64,000 nucleotides of DNA from CAWCDJ01 sp963796675 (lineage in GTDB: Bacteria; Acidobacteriota; Terriglobia; Bryobacterales; Bryobacteraceae), in NCBI GenBank assembly GCA_963796675.1, contig CAWCMS010000008.1, positions 186,001 to 250,000 of the forward strand, written 5' to 3'. Below, one piece after another: positions 51,151 to 59,425 of this stretch. The first letter of the stretch is position 1. Every line of letters starts with the position of its first letter. Made by a program: the position numbers and the translations under genes. The notes under the pieces are model-generated. The model searched no databases and was not told where the DNA came from. It worked only from the letters and a program-made list of their open reading frames with translations.

Positions 51151-51816
51151 GTGGCGACTTCAATTCTAGACTTAAGCCCTGATCGGGCGGCGGAAACGGG
51201 CGCTGATCCCGATGATCTACGACTCGTCGCTTCTCTGCGCGAAGGGTGCGAACGGGGATACGAAGAGCTGATCAGCCGGTTCCAGCAGCCGGTATACACA
51301 CTCGCATTGCGGCTGCTGAGCGATCAATCTGAAGCGTGCGACGTGGTTCAGGAAGTGTTCCTGAAGGTCTTCCGGAATATCGGCAGCTTTCGGGGCCAGA
51401 GCACTTTAAAGACCTGGATCTACCGGATCACGGTGAACGAAGCGCACAACGCGCGGCGTTGGTTTTTCCGCCATCGCCGGCGCGAAGTGGAGCTGGATTC
51501 GGACCCGGAAGAGTCGCGCAACTGGAAGGAGATGATAGCGGACGGCGGCCGTTCGCCGTTCGATGCCGCTTGCGATCGCGAACAACACATAATGATCGAG
51601 GCGGCACTTGGAAAGATCAACCCGATTTTCCGCGAGGCGGTCGTCCTCAGGGATATTACGGACCTGAGCTACGAAGAGATCGCGGAGATTCTGGGCGTTT
51701 CTCTGGGAACGGTAAAGTCCCGTATCCTGCGGGGCCGCGAAGCCTTGCGGGACGAACTCGCGGGGAGCCTGAAAAACAGGCCTGCCCTGCGGTTGGTGCC
51801 AAAGACGGCAGAGTGA
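51151..51816 (+). CDS. ECF RNA polymerase sigma factor (RpoE-like)
   Basis: 221 residues from GTG 51151 with TGAGG six bases upstream; TTG 51121 possible. Region 2: 'YEELISRFQQPVYTLALRLL' and 'EACDVVQEVFLKVFRNIGSFRG', then 'TWIYRITVNEAHNARRWFFRHRR'. Region 4: 'INPIFREAVVLRDITDLSYEEIAEILGVSLGTVKSRILRGRE'-type helix-turn-helix. Three bases before an anti-sigma gene. Confidence 0.93.
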   Translation: MATSILDLSPDRAAETGADPDDLRLVASLREGCERGYEELISRFQQPVYTLALRLLSDQSEACDVVQEVFLKVFRNIGSFRGQSTLKTWIYRITVNEAHNARRWFFRHRRREVELDSDPEESRNWKEMIADGGRSPFDAACDREQHIMIEAALGKINPIFREAVVLRDITDLSYEEIAEILGVSLGTVKSRILRGREALRDELAGSLKNRPALRLVPKTAE

Positions 51817-51819
51817 ATT

Positions 51820-52551
51820 ATGAGCTGTGACCACGTGCATGATTTGATCTCTTCATTCCTGGACGGAGCGGTTCCGGCCGGGGAGCGGGAGATGATATCG
51901 GCGCATATCGAGTCCTGCAGAGAGTGCGGTACCCGCGTGGAGTTGGAACAGAACCTGCGGTCCGCGCTCGGCACGATGAACCATGCTCCGGTTCCCGCGG
52001 CCCTGTCCGCGAACCTGCGCGTACTGGCATCTCATGAACGCGCTCGCCAACTGGCGCGGGTGAGCTTCCCTGCCCGCGTAAGATCCTGGCGCAGCCGCGC
52101 CCAACTGGCCTTCGATAACTTGATGCGTCCCTTCGCCCTGCCGTTCGCGGGCGGACTGCTCTCGGCGCTCATCGCATTCGGCACCCTGGTGCCAACCCTG
52201 ACGTTCCAACACGCCTTTGCCGATCAATCGCTGTTCACCTCTCCGGACGGTGAAGTGGTGGCGCTCGGCTCGAACGGCTACCTGTCGCAAGCGATCAGCG
52301 ACATTCCCCGGATCGTGCGGGGGGATGACGCCGATATTCCGGAAGACGCCAACGTGGTGGACCTGGTGATCGACGAAAACGGCCGCGTCAGCGACTGGTC
52401 GCTGGCCCGCGGCCAATTGACGCCGGATCTGCAGAGCATCATCATGTTCTCGCAGTTCAAGCCGGCCACGTACCTGGGCCTTCCGACCTGGGGACGGGTC
52501 AAGGCGGTGCAGGCTTCGGCGACCCCTTCGCCCCGCCGGCTTCGCAGCTAG
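51820..52551 (+). CDS. Zinc-finger anti-sigma factor with TonB-like C-terminal domain
   Basis: 243 residues. The ZAS/HC2 motif H29-x3-C33-x2-C36 ('HIESCREC') binds the sigma factor. A transmembrane segment follows at about 105-130 ('FALPFAGGLLSALIAFGTLV'). The external domain reads 'VDLVIDENGRVSDWSLARGQ' and 'QSIIMFSQFKPATYLG', resembling the TonB C-terminal fold ('FKPA'). It probably senses an envelope signal and releases the upstream sigma factor. Confidence 0.9.
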   Translation: MSCDHVHDLISSFLDGAVPAGEREMISAHIESCRECGTRVELEQNLRSALGTMNHAPVPAALSANLRVLASHERARQLARVSFPARVRSWRSRAQLAFDNLMRPFALPFAGGLLSALIAFGTLVPTLTFQHAFADQSLFTSPDGEVVALGSNGYLSQAISDIPRIVRGDDADIPEDANVVDLVIDENGRVSDWSLARGQLTPDLQSIIMFSQFKPATYLGLPTWGRVKAVQASATPSPRRLRS

Positions 52552-52672
52552 TCGGGCTGAAGCCCTCCGCAGTCTAAAGACTGCCCCACAGTTTGGAACA
52601 AGGCACTGGTAGGAGGCTATTGAAAAAGCAAGAGTGGGGCAGGTTTGAGCCTGCATCGGGCTCCAGCCCGAT
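52551..52672. repeat. Inverted pair of family D repeats
   Basis: 52551-52589 (TCGGGCTGAAGCCC ... GACTGCCCCAC) and 52634-52672 (GTGGGGCAGG ... CTCCAGCCCGAT) are inverted copies, about 30 of 39 positions alike, 44 bases apart. The first starts at the last base of the anti-sigma stop codon. Likely terminator or REP-like element before rsmA. Confidence 0.75.
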
Positions 52673-52708
52673 CGGACTGCGCAGACGTTTTCTTTCAACG
52701 GAGCGGGT

Positions 52709-53539
52709 GTGGCCCGCCAGAAGCTAGGGCAGCATTTTCTAATCAAAGGCTCCGTGCTCGAGCGCATCGCCGCGGCAGTGTGCCCGAAGCCGTGCGAGCT
52801 GGTGGTGGAGATCGGTCCCGGCCGGGGCGCGCTCACCGCGAAACTGCTGGAACGGGCGAAGCGGGTGGTGGCGATCGAGATCGACCCCTACCTGGTGGAG
52901 CATCTGCGAGCTAAGTTCGGCGAAAGCGGGCGGCTGGAAGTGGTTCACGCCGATGTGCTCAAAGCCGGCCTGGCGCAATGGAGCGGCGCCCCCATCGCCG
53001 GCAACCTGCCCTACTACATCACCTCGCCGATTCTGGAGAAAGTGACGCGCCTGCGGCCCCCGCGCGCGGTCTTTCTGGTTCAGAAAGAGGTGGCGGACCG
53101 GCTGGCGGCGCAACCCGGAAGCCGCGCCTATGGGTTCCTGACCGTGCAGACCGCCGTCTATGCCAAGGCCCGGGTGTTATTCGACGTAAAGCCCGGCGCG
53201 TTCCATCCGCCGCCCAAGGTGGATTCCGCCGTGGTGCTGCTCGAGCCGCGGGAATCGGAAGCCCAAATTACCGGTGTGGAAGATTTTCTACGGTTCGTGG
53301 GGGCGGCGTTCCGGCAGAAACGGAAGACCATCCGGAACAACCTGGAACCACTCTATCCGGCCGGATCGTGGCCGGAGGCCGGGCTGCGCGCGGAACAGCT
53401 TTCGCTCGAACAGTTTCAGGAGATGTATCGAAGAGTGCAGAGCAGCACTACGGTGCGGCACGACGATTGCACCCCTACCTTGCATGAGGATATTCCACGT
53501 GGTGATGGCAGTGGCCGCGGCCACCGCCTTCGGAAGTAA
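52709..53539 (+). CDS. rsmA: 16S rRNA (adenine1518-N6/adenine1519-N6)-dimethyltransferase
   Basis: 276 residues from GTG 52709 ('MARQKLGQHFLIKGS', the family start). SAM-binding 'VEIGPGRGALT' near 34-44, acidic 'EIDPYL', catalytic NLPY at 99-102 in 'GNLPYYITSPIL'. Also known as ksgA; dimethylates two adenines in helix 45. The C-terminal about 25 residues are Asp/His/Gly-rich and may be a read-on into the next gene's start region. Confidence 0.96.
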   Translation: MARQKLGQHFLIKGSVLERIAAAVCPKPCELVVEIGPGRGALTAKLLERAKRVVAIEIDPYLVEHLRAKFGESGRLEVVHADVLKAGLAQWSGAPIAGNLPYYITSPILEKVTRLRPPRAVFLVQKEVADRLAAQPGSRAYGFLTVQTAVYAKARVLFDVKPGAFHPPPKVDSAVVLLEPRESEAQITGVEDFLRFVGAAFRQKRKTIRNNLEPLYPAGSWPEAGLRAEQLSLEQFQEMYRRVQSSTTVRHDDCTPTLHEDIPRGDGSGRGHRLRK

Positions 53540-54065
53540 TTCCAGCAATTTCGGCAGCACCAGCACCCGTCTCGGTGTCTCGGAAGCCTCGCTATTGCGA
53601 CTCCCGCAACCGTACAGCGGCACGCTGATCGATGCGGGCTGTTCGAACCGCACCTCGTTCAACCTCTCTGTTCCTCCGGAGCGCCTTGCCCCCGCTGAGG
53701 CGGCAGCCCCAAGCAATGCCCCGGCGTCCGGAGTCTCGGTTTCGCCCGAGACACTCGCCGCCGAGCGCGCCGATATCATCCCTCACCAGGTGCCGGACAT
53801 CCTGACCCGCCAGACCGATCCGACCTGCTCGGTCATGGCGAATACGGCGGCGTTCGCACTGCTTCTCGCCAATGGGCAGTTGGTCAATCTGGATCCGGGC
53901 GGGAATACTTTCGCGTGGCAGGCGATTCAATCTTCAGAAGGCGGCCGCGCGCTGTTGAACGGAACAGGGCCCGGGTTGAAGCCCTCTGCGGAAATGGTCG
54001 GCTTCCTGTCGGGTAGCACGCTGGTGGTCCAAGGCCCGATCACGGTCGAACGCGGGACCACCTAA
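53484..54065 (+). CDS. Exported hypothetical protein
   Basis: 193 residues from ATG 53484, inside the 3' end of rsmA. Weak signal peptide 'MRIFHVVMAVAAATAFGS'. 'LPQPYSGTLIDAGCSNRTSFN', 'HQVPDILTRQTDPTCSVMANTAAFALLLANGQLVNLD' and two Cys pairs suggest a small disulfide-linked domain, as seen in acidobacterial secreted proteins; function unknown. Confidence 0.65.
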   Translation: MRIFHVVMAVAAATAFGSNSSNFGSTSTRLGVSEASLLRLPQPYSGTLIDAGCSNRTSFNLSVPPERLAPAEAAAPSNAPASGVSVSPETLAAERADIIPHQVPDILTRQTDPTCSVMANTAAFALLLANGQLVNLDPGGNTFAWQAIQSSEGGRALLNGTGPGLKPSAEMVGFLSGSTLVVQGPITVERGTT

Positions 54066-54118
54066 AAAGCGCGCAAAGCGGGAAGCTCGCGCCCCACCCG
54101 GTGTAGAATGGGCGGGTC

Positions 54119-55459
54119 ATGCCGTCTCATGGGACCTACCTGATCCTGCTCACGGTGGCCTCGATCGCTCTTCTGCTGGTCCTCATCCTCGTGGTGAAGC
54201 TGCACGCGTTCCTCTCCCTGCTGCTTACCTCGATGGCGATGGGGCTGGCGGCCGGCATGGCGCCGGATAGGGTTCTCAAATCGATTCAGGGCGGCTTCGG
54301 CGATTCGCTGGGCTTCATCGCGGTAGTGGTGGGGCTGGGCGCGATGATCGGGCGATTCATCGAGCAGTCGGGCGGCGGGATTGCGCTCGCCGATTGGCTG
54401 CTGGCCCGCTTCGGCAAAGACCGCGCGGCGTGGGCCATGCTGGTGGCGGCCTTTCTGGTCGGGCTGCCGATTTTCTTCGAAGTGGGCTTCATCATCCTGG
54501 TGCCGCTGGTCTGGAGCCTGGCGCGGGAGACCAAGCGCTCGCTGCTGTTCTACGGCATCCCGATGGCGGCGGCCCTCACCATCACGCACTCGCTGGTGCC
54601 ACCGCATCCGGCGCCCGCGGCGGCATCGCAACTGCTCGGCGGCGACCTGGCACACACCATTCTCTACGGCATCGCGATGTCGATCCCGATGGCGGTGGTC
54701 TCGGGCATCTTCTACGGCGGTTGGATCGCGCGGCGGATTCACGTGCCCGTGCCGGAGATCGCCGCGGCGTCCTTCGCGCGCAAGGAGGATGGCCAACCCG
54801 CGCCGCCGCTGCTGATGGTGGTGCTGTTGCTTCTGCTGCCGGTGCTGCTGATCTTCGGCGCCACGATGGCGAACCTGTGGCACGTGCCCCTGCATGGCGC
54901 GGCAGTGTTCCTCGGGCACCCCTTCACGGCGCTGGCGGTCACCGCCCTGGTGACGTTCTACTGCCTGGGATACCGGCGCGGCGTCTCGCGGGAGAGCGCC
55001 TTCCGGATGACCACCGAATCGCTCGCGCCGATGGGCGCGCTGTTGTGCATCATCGGGGGCGGCGGAGCGTTCAAACAGATCATCGTCGATTCGGGCGCGG
55101 GCACCCATATCGGCAAGATGCTGATCACGTCCTCGCTTTCGCCGCTGCTGGTGGTCTTCGTAATCGCCATTGCGATGCGGATCGCGCAGGGCTCGGCGAC
55201 GGTCGCGATCATCACGGCGGCGGGAATCGCCGCGCCGATCGTCAAAGGCATCCCCGGCTACAATCCCGACCTGATCGTGCTGGCGCTGTGCTGCGGCGGA
55301 ATGGGCTTCTCGCACGTGAACGATTCGGGCTTTTGGGTAGTCAACCAATATTTCGGAATGACCGTGCCGCAGACGTTGCGCTCCTGGACCGCCATGAAGA
55401 TTGTGGCCTCGATTGTCGGAATCGTCATCGTGATGACCGCCCAGGCGCTGATACGATAA
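54119..55459 (+). CDS. GntP-family gluconate:H+ symporter
   Basis: 446 residues, about 12-14 hydrophobic helices. GntP signatures: 'GGFGDSLGFIAVVVGLGAMIG', 'FFEVGFIILVPLVWSLAR', 'HSLVPPHPAPAAAS', 'GGGGAFKQIIVDSGAG' and 'CCGGMGFSHVNDSGFW'. Imports gluconate or a related sugar acid with protons. A TAGAAT box lies at 54104. The ppa gene follows 7 bases downstream. Confidence 0.93.
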   Translation: MPSHGTYLILLTVASIALLLVLILVVKLHAFLSLLLTSMAMGLAAGMAPDRVLKSIQGGFGDSLGFIAVVVGLGAMIGRFIEQSGGGIALADWLLARFGKDRAAWAMLVAAFLVGLPIFFEVGFIILVPLVWSLARETKRSLLFYGIPMAAALTITHSLVPPHPAPAAASQLLGGDLAHTILYGIAMSIPMAVVSGIFYGGWIARRIHVPVPEIAAASFARKEDGQPAPPLLMVVLLLLLPVLLIFGATMANLWHVPLHGAAVFLGHPFTALAVTALVTFYCLGYRRGVSRESAFRMTTESLAPMGALLCIIGGGGAFKQIIVDSGAGTHIGKMLITSSLSPLLVVFVIAIAMRIAQGSATVAIITAAGIAAPIVKGIPGYNPDLIVLALCCGGMGFSHVNDSGFWVVNQYFGMTVPQTLRSWTAMKIVASIVGIVIVMTAQALIR

Positions 55460-55466
55460 CTAGTAG

Positions 55467-56015
55467 ATGCGACTGTACGACATCGATCCGGGTCCGGACT
55501 GCCCCGAAATCGTCCGGATGATTGTGGAGATCCCGAAAAACTCCAGCAATAAGTACGAGTACGACGGAGAACTCGGAGTCTTTCGCCTCGACCGTGCTCT
55601 CTATTCGCCGCTGCACTACCCGGGCGATTACGGCTTCATTCCCGGCACACTGGCCGAAGACGGGGACCCGCTCGACGTCATTACGATGGTCGACGAACCC
55701 AGTTACCCCGGCGTGCTGATTGCGGTGCGCCCGGTGGGTTACCTGGAGATGATGGACCAGGACGAACCCGACCAGAAGATCCTGGCGGTGCCGAATCGCA
55801 ATCCGAGATTCGACCAGATCCACACCATCGACCAGGTCTTTCCGCACAAGCTGCGGGAGATCGAACACTTCTTCGCGATCTATAAGGAGCTCGAAGGAAA
55901 GCGGACGGAGATGCGCGGCTGGCGCGGGCCCCGCGAAGCGCGCGACCTGATCCGCCGTTTCCGCGATTCGTACCTGGAGGCACATCAGCAGGTGACCAGC
56001 GACGGGCTATCATAA
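55467..56015 (+). CDS. ppa: Inorganic pyrophosphatase (family I)
   Basis: 182 residues. 'IVEIPKNSSNKYEYDGE', 'HYPGDYGFIPGTLAEDGDPLDV' (metal-binding DxDxxD signature 'DGDPLD') and 'DEPDQKILAVP'. Hydrolyses PPi to drive biosynthesis. Overlap-free, four bases before the next gene. Confidence 0.96.
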   Translation: MRLYDIDPGPDCPEIVRMIVEIPKNSSNKYEYDGELGVFRLDRALYSPLHYPGDYGFIPGTLAEDGDPLDVITMVDEPSYPGVLIAVRPVGYLEMMDQDEPDQKILAVPNRNPRFDQIHTIDQVFPHKLREIEHFFAIYKELEGKRTEMRGWRGPREARDLIRRFRDSYLEAHQQVTSDGLS

Positions 56016-56019
56016 GAGC

Positions 56020-57009
56020 GTGCTGCCCAGCTGGCGAATTCCCTCGTGGCTGGTCCAGTTTTTTGGATACGGCATATCGGCCGTATGCCTGATCTGGGTG
56101 CTGCACGGCTACCCGATCCACGACCTGATTCCCACGATCCGCTCCCTCGACTGGCGGTGGGTGCTTCTGGCCGTGGCGGCCGATCTTTCCGTCTACCTGG
56201 CACACGCCTGGCGCTGGAACACGCTGCTGGGGCCTGTAGCGCGCCTCGGATACTGGCGCACGGTGCAGGCGATCTACATCGGCCTTTTCGCCAATGAAGT
56301 GCTGCCGCTGCGCACGGGAGAACTGATCCGGTGCTACCTGCTGGCGCACTGGAACAACCTGCGCATCTCGCTCAGCTTCGCTTCCGCCGCGGTGGAGCGG
56401 CTGATCGACGGCTTCTTCATGCTGGGGACTTTTCTGTTGACCGCGAGCTTCGTGAGAGGCATTCCGGAGAAGCTCATGATCCTGGTGCAGGTTCTGGGCG
56501 CCCTGCTGATGATCGGGGCCGTCGCGTTGATCTGGGTGATCCGGGAGAGGCACGACGCTCATGCGGTGATCCGGCAGAGCAAGTGGGCGTCGACACTGCG
56601 GCACGTCATCGAGGGCCTGCATCTGATGGGCAACCGTCGAACGCTCGGCATTACTTCGGCAATCAGTCTCCTGTATCTGTTTCTTCAGGTGCTTTCGGTG
56701 TGGGCGCTGATGAAGGCCTACGGGCTCGACCTTTCGTTCTGGGTAGCGGGCGGAGTCCTGAGCATCGTGCGCTTCGGGACGGTGGTGCCGAACGCTCCGG
56801 GCAACCTGGGGCTGTTTCAGCTTGCCACGGTGCTGGCGCTGGGCCTGTTCGACGTGGAAAAGAACGACGCGAAATCATTCTCGTTCATCATGTTCTTCGC
56901 GATGACGCTGCCGCTGCTGATCGGCGGCGCGATCGCCACCGCGTTGACCGGCCTGAAGCTGGATGAGTTGCGCGACCGCGCCCGCCGCATCACGGAAACA
57001 CCGGACTAG
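56020..57009 (+). CDS. Flippase-like / lysylphosphatidylglycerol synthase TM-region protein
   Basis: 329 residues from GTG 56020, about eight transmembrane helices. The LPG_synthase_TM (PF03706-type) pattern includes 'NEVLPLRTGELIRCYLLAHW', 'ASAAVERLIDGFFML' and 'GTVVPNAPGNLGLFQ'. Without a catalytic transferase domain such proteins are inferred to translocate lipids or glycolipids. Confidence 0.88.
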   Translation: MLPSWRIPSWLVQFFGYGISAVCLIWVLHGYPIHDLIPTIRSLDWRWVLLAVAADLSVYLAHAWRWNTLLGPVARLGYWRTVQAIYIGLFANEVLPLRTGELIRCYLLAHWNNLRISLSFASAAVERLIDGFFMLGTFLLTASFVRGIPEKLMILVQVLGALLMIGAVALIWVIRERHDAHAVIRQSKWASTLRHVIEGLHLMGNRRTLGITSAISLLYLFLQVLSVWALMKAYGLDLSFWVAGGVLSIVRFGTVVPNAPGNLGLFQLATVLALGLFDVEKNDAKSFSFIMFFAMTLPLLIGGAIATALTGLKLDELRDRARRITETPD

Positions 57010-57010
57010 T

Positions 57011-57023
57011 TATAATTAACGCA
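57011..57023 (+). promoter_or_regulatory. Leaderless-type promoter of ilvE
   Basis: A perfect TATAAT at 57011-57016 ends six bases before the ATG at 57023, so transcription would begin at the start codon. No Shine-Dalgarno is visible. Confidence 0.5.
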
Positions 57024-57967
57024 TGTTGACGCCCACTGAAAAAATTTGGCATAACGGCCGCTTCATCAAATGGGAGGAAGCGACTATTCATGTACTTTCC
57101 CACGTGGTGAACTATGGCAGCTCGGTGTTCGAAGGCATCCGCTGCTATCACACACCCTCGGGACCAGCGGTGTTCCGGCTTCCAGAACACGTCCGCCGCA
57201 TGGTGGATTCGGCCAAGATTTACCGCATGGAGCTTGGCTTTCCGGCAGACGCCCTGGGCGAGGCGATGCTGGAGCTGGTACGCGTCAACAAGATGGATTC
57301 CTGCTACATCCGGCCGGTCGCGTTCCGCGGATACGGCGAGATCGGCGTCAACGGAATGAAGAACCCGATTGACGTGTACATCGCCTGCTGGAACTGGGGC
57401 AAGTATCTCGGCGAGGATGCTCTGGCGGAAGGTGTGGACGTGTGCGTGTCAAGCTGGACGCGCATTGCGCCCAACACGCTGCCTACGCTCGCGAAGGCTG
57501 GAGCCAACTACATGAACTCGCAGCTCATGAAGATGGAGGCGGTGATCAACGGCTATAGCGAAGGCATCGCGCTCGACTCCAACGGCTACGTCAGCGAAGG
57601 CTCGGGCGAAAACATCTTCCTGGTGCGCGACGGCAAGATTCTCACACCGCCGCTCGGCGCTTCGGTACTGCCGGGGATTACGCGCGATACGATTCTGACA
57701 CTGGCGAAGGCCGCGGGCATCCCGATGGTCGAGACGATCATCCCGCGGGAACTGCTGTACATCGCCGACGAAGTGTTCTTCTCCGGAACCGCTGCGGAGA
57801 TCACGCCCATCCGCTCCATCGACCGCATTCAAATCGGCAAAGGACGGCGCGGACCGGTAGCCGAAGCGCTGCAACACGAGTTTTTTGGGATCATCAACGG
57901 TACCAGGCCGGATGAGCACGGCTGGCTATCGTACGTGCACGCTGGACAGATCGCTGGAGTGAAATAG
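57023..57967 (+). CDS. ilvE: Branched-chain amino acid aminotransferase
   Basis: 314-residue class IV aminotransferase: PLP Lys158 in 'LPTLAKAGANYMNS', 'YGSSVFEGIRCY', 'EGSGENIFLVRDGKI' and 'VFFSGTAAEITPI'. Last step of Val, Leu and Ile synthesis. ATG 57023, 13 bases after the flippase-like gene. It has its own promoter candidate and no ribosome-binding site. Confidence 0.96.
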   Translation: MLTPTEKIWHNGRFIKWEEATIHVLSHVVNYGSSVFEGIRCYHTPSGPAVFRLPEHVRRMVDSAKIYRMELGFPADALGEAMLELVRVNKMDSCYIRPVAFRGYGEIGVNGMKNPIDVYIACWNWGKYLGEDALAEGVDVCVSSWTRIAPNTLPTLAKAGANYMNSQLMKMEAVINGYSEGIALDSNGYVSEGSGENIFLVRDGKILTPPLGASVLPGITRDTILTLAKAAGIPMVETIIPRELLYIADEVFFSGTAAEITPIRSIDRIQIGKGRRGPVAEALQHEFFGIINGTRPDEHGWLSYVHAGQIAGVK

Positions 57968-58155
57968 CAACTCTGAAGGAGGACTGCGCGACTTCGGACG
58001 GCCACCTCCCCCGAGATTCGCCTCCCTTGCCGCGCAGCCACCTAATGGACTCTCCATTTTTAGCGCGAGCCCGCGCTCGAATGCCACTTCGAAGTTCAGC
58101 GTTCCACCCCTTTTCAACAAGTTTTTTGCTCCATAGGATTCGACACTTACCGGCG

Positions 58156-58184
58156 TTGACGTGTGGCAAACTTGTGAATAAATC
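58156..58184 (+). promoter_or_regulatory. Possible sigma-70 promoter of nagA
   Basis: TTGACG (58156-58161), a 17-base spacer, TAAATC (58179-58184), ten bases before the ATG at 58194. A weak match. Confidence 0.35.
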
Positions 58185-58193
58185 AGAGCTCTC

Positions 58194-59306
58194 ATGAAAT
58201 GTTCAGGTACTGATGCGCTGACCGGGCGAAACGTGGCTGTGGAGTTCGACTCTGAGATCCGCGATGTGCGTGCGGCCGAGGGAAACTCCGGGGCCTGGCT
58301 GGCACCCGGATGGATCGACTTACAGGTGAACGGATTTGCGGGCGTCGATTACAACGATCCGGAGATCTCGCCGGACCAGATCGAGCGTTCCCTCTGCGCT
58401 CTCTTCTCGTGCGGCGTAACGCGCTTCTATCCCACGGTGATTACCGGCCCCCCGCGGCGCATGGAGGCCGCGTTGCGACGACTGTCGCAGGTAGCAAGCC
58501 CGGCGATCGGCGGATTCCACGTAGAGGGTCCTCACATCTCAGCGGAAGACGGTCCGCGCGGCGCGCATCCCCGCGAGTGGGTGCGTCCACCCGATTTCGA
58601 CGAGTTCGCGCGCTGGCAGGATGCGGCCGGTGGGCGCGTCCGCATCGTGACACTCTCGCCCGCGTGGCCCGAAGCCTCGCGCTACATCGAGCGGATCGTG
58701 GATCGAGGCGTGGTGGCGTCGATCGGTCACACGGATGCGAACGCCTCGCAGATCGCGGATGCCGTGCAAGCAGGCGCCACGCTATCGACTCACCTCGGCA
58801 ACGGCGCACACGCGATGTTGCCGCGCCATCCGAACTATCTCTGGGAGCAGCTTGCGGAAGACCGTTTGATGGCCGGCTTTATCGTGGACGGCATCCACCT
58901 GGACGCCGCGTTCCTGAAGGTGGCGCTGCGAGCCAAGGGGGTCGACCGCGCCGTGCTGGTGACGGATGCGGCAATTCCGGCGGGCGCGGAACCGGGACAC
59001 TACCGGTTCGCCGGTTTGGATGTCGATCTCACGGCTGACGGCCGCGTAGTCCTCGCAGGCACTTCGCGGCTCGCGGGAAGCGCGCTGCGCATGGATCGCG
59101 GAGTAGAGAACCTGATGCGGCTGGCCGGCCTTTCGCTGGCCGATGCCGTGAGGATGGCGACGGTGAACGCAGCGCGTGCGGGGCGAGTGCCCGGTCGAAC
59201 GCAAGGATTGGTAGCCGGAGAGCGCGGGGACCTGGTGGAATTCCGATTGATGGATGGAAGAATCGAAGTTACCGGGACGTGGGTAGAAGGAGTCAGGGTT
59301 TGGTAG
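58194..59306 (+). CDS. nagA: N-acetylglucosamine-6-phosphate deacetylase
   Basis: 370-residue amidohydrolase: 'APGWIDLQVNGFAGVDYND', metal and substrate motifs 'GGFHVEGPHIS', 'VASIGHTDANASQI', 'STHLGNGAHAM' and 'FIVDGIHLDAAF', catalytic Asp in 'AVLVTDAAIPAG'. Opens amino-sugar use: GlcNAc-6-P to GlcN-6-P. No nagB nearby. Its stop TAG is provided by the family A repeat starting at 59302. Confidence 0.94.
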   Translation: MKCSGTDALTGRNVAVEFDSEIRDVRAAEGNSGAWLAPGWIDLQVNGFAGVDYNDPEISPDQIERSLCALFSCGVTRFYPTVITGPPRRMEAALRRLSQVASPAIGGFHVEGPHISAEDGPRGAHPREWVRPPDFDEFARWQDAAGGRVRIVTLSPAWPEASRYIERIVDRGVVASIGHTDANASQIADAVQAGATLSTHLGNGAHAMLPRHPNYLWEQLAEDRLMAGFIVDGIHLDAAFLKVALRAKGVDRAVLVTDAAIPAGAEPGHYRFAGLDVDLTADGRVVLAGTSRLAGSALRMDRGVENLMRLAGLSLADAVRMATVNAARAGRVPGRTQGLVAGERGDLVEFRLMDGRIEVTGTWVEGVRVW

Positions 59307-59417
59307 GATAGGCCTCCCGGCCTGTCCAGGCGCGCGGCAGCACGCCTGTCCCGCTAACCTTCGCGAAATCGGACGAGCTGCCGCTCGCCGTGGGCAGTCC
59401 AGGAGGACTACCCTACT
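59302..59417. repeat. Palindromic repeat family A, copy 3 (both arms)
   Basis: Left arm GGTAGGATAGGCCTCCCGGC from 59302, right arm AGGAGGACTACCCTAC ending at 59417, with GC-rich loop dyads. It lies between convergent nagA and aldolase genes and carries the nagA TAG (59304-59306). Confidence 0.8.
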
Positions 59418-59425
59418 TACGCTTC

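Noticed and set aside
54062..55348. Minus-strand frame of 428 codons opposite gntP
   Set aside because: Arg/His/Asp-rich shadow of a membrane protein gene.
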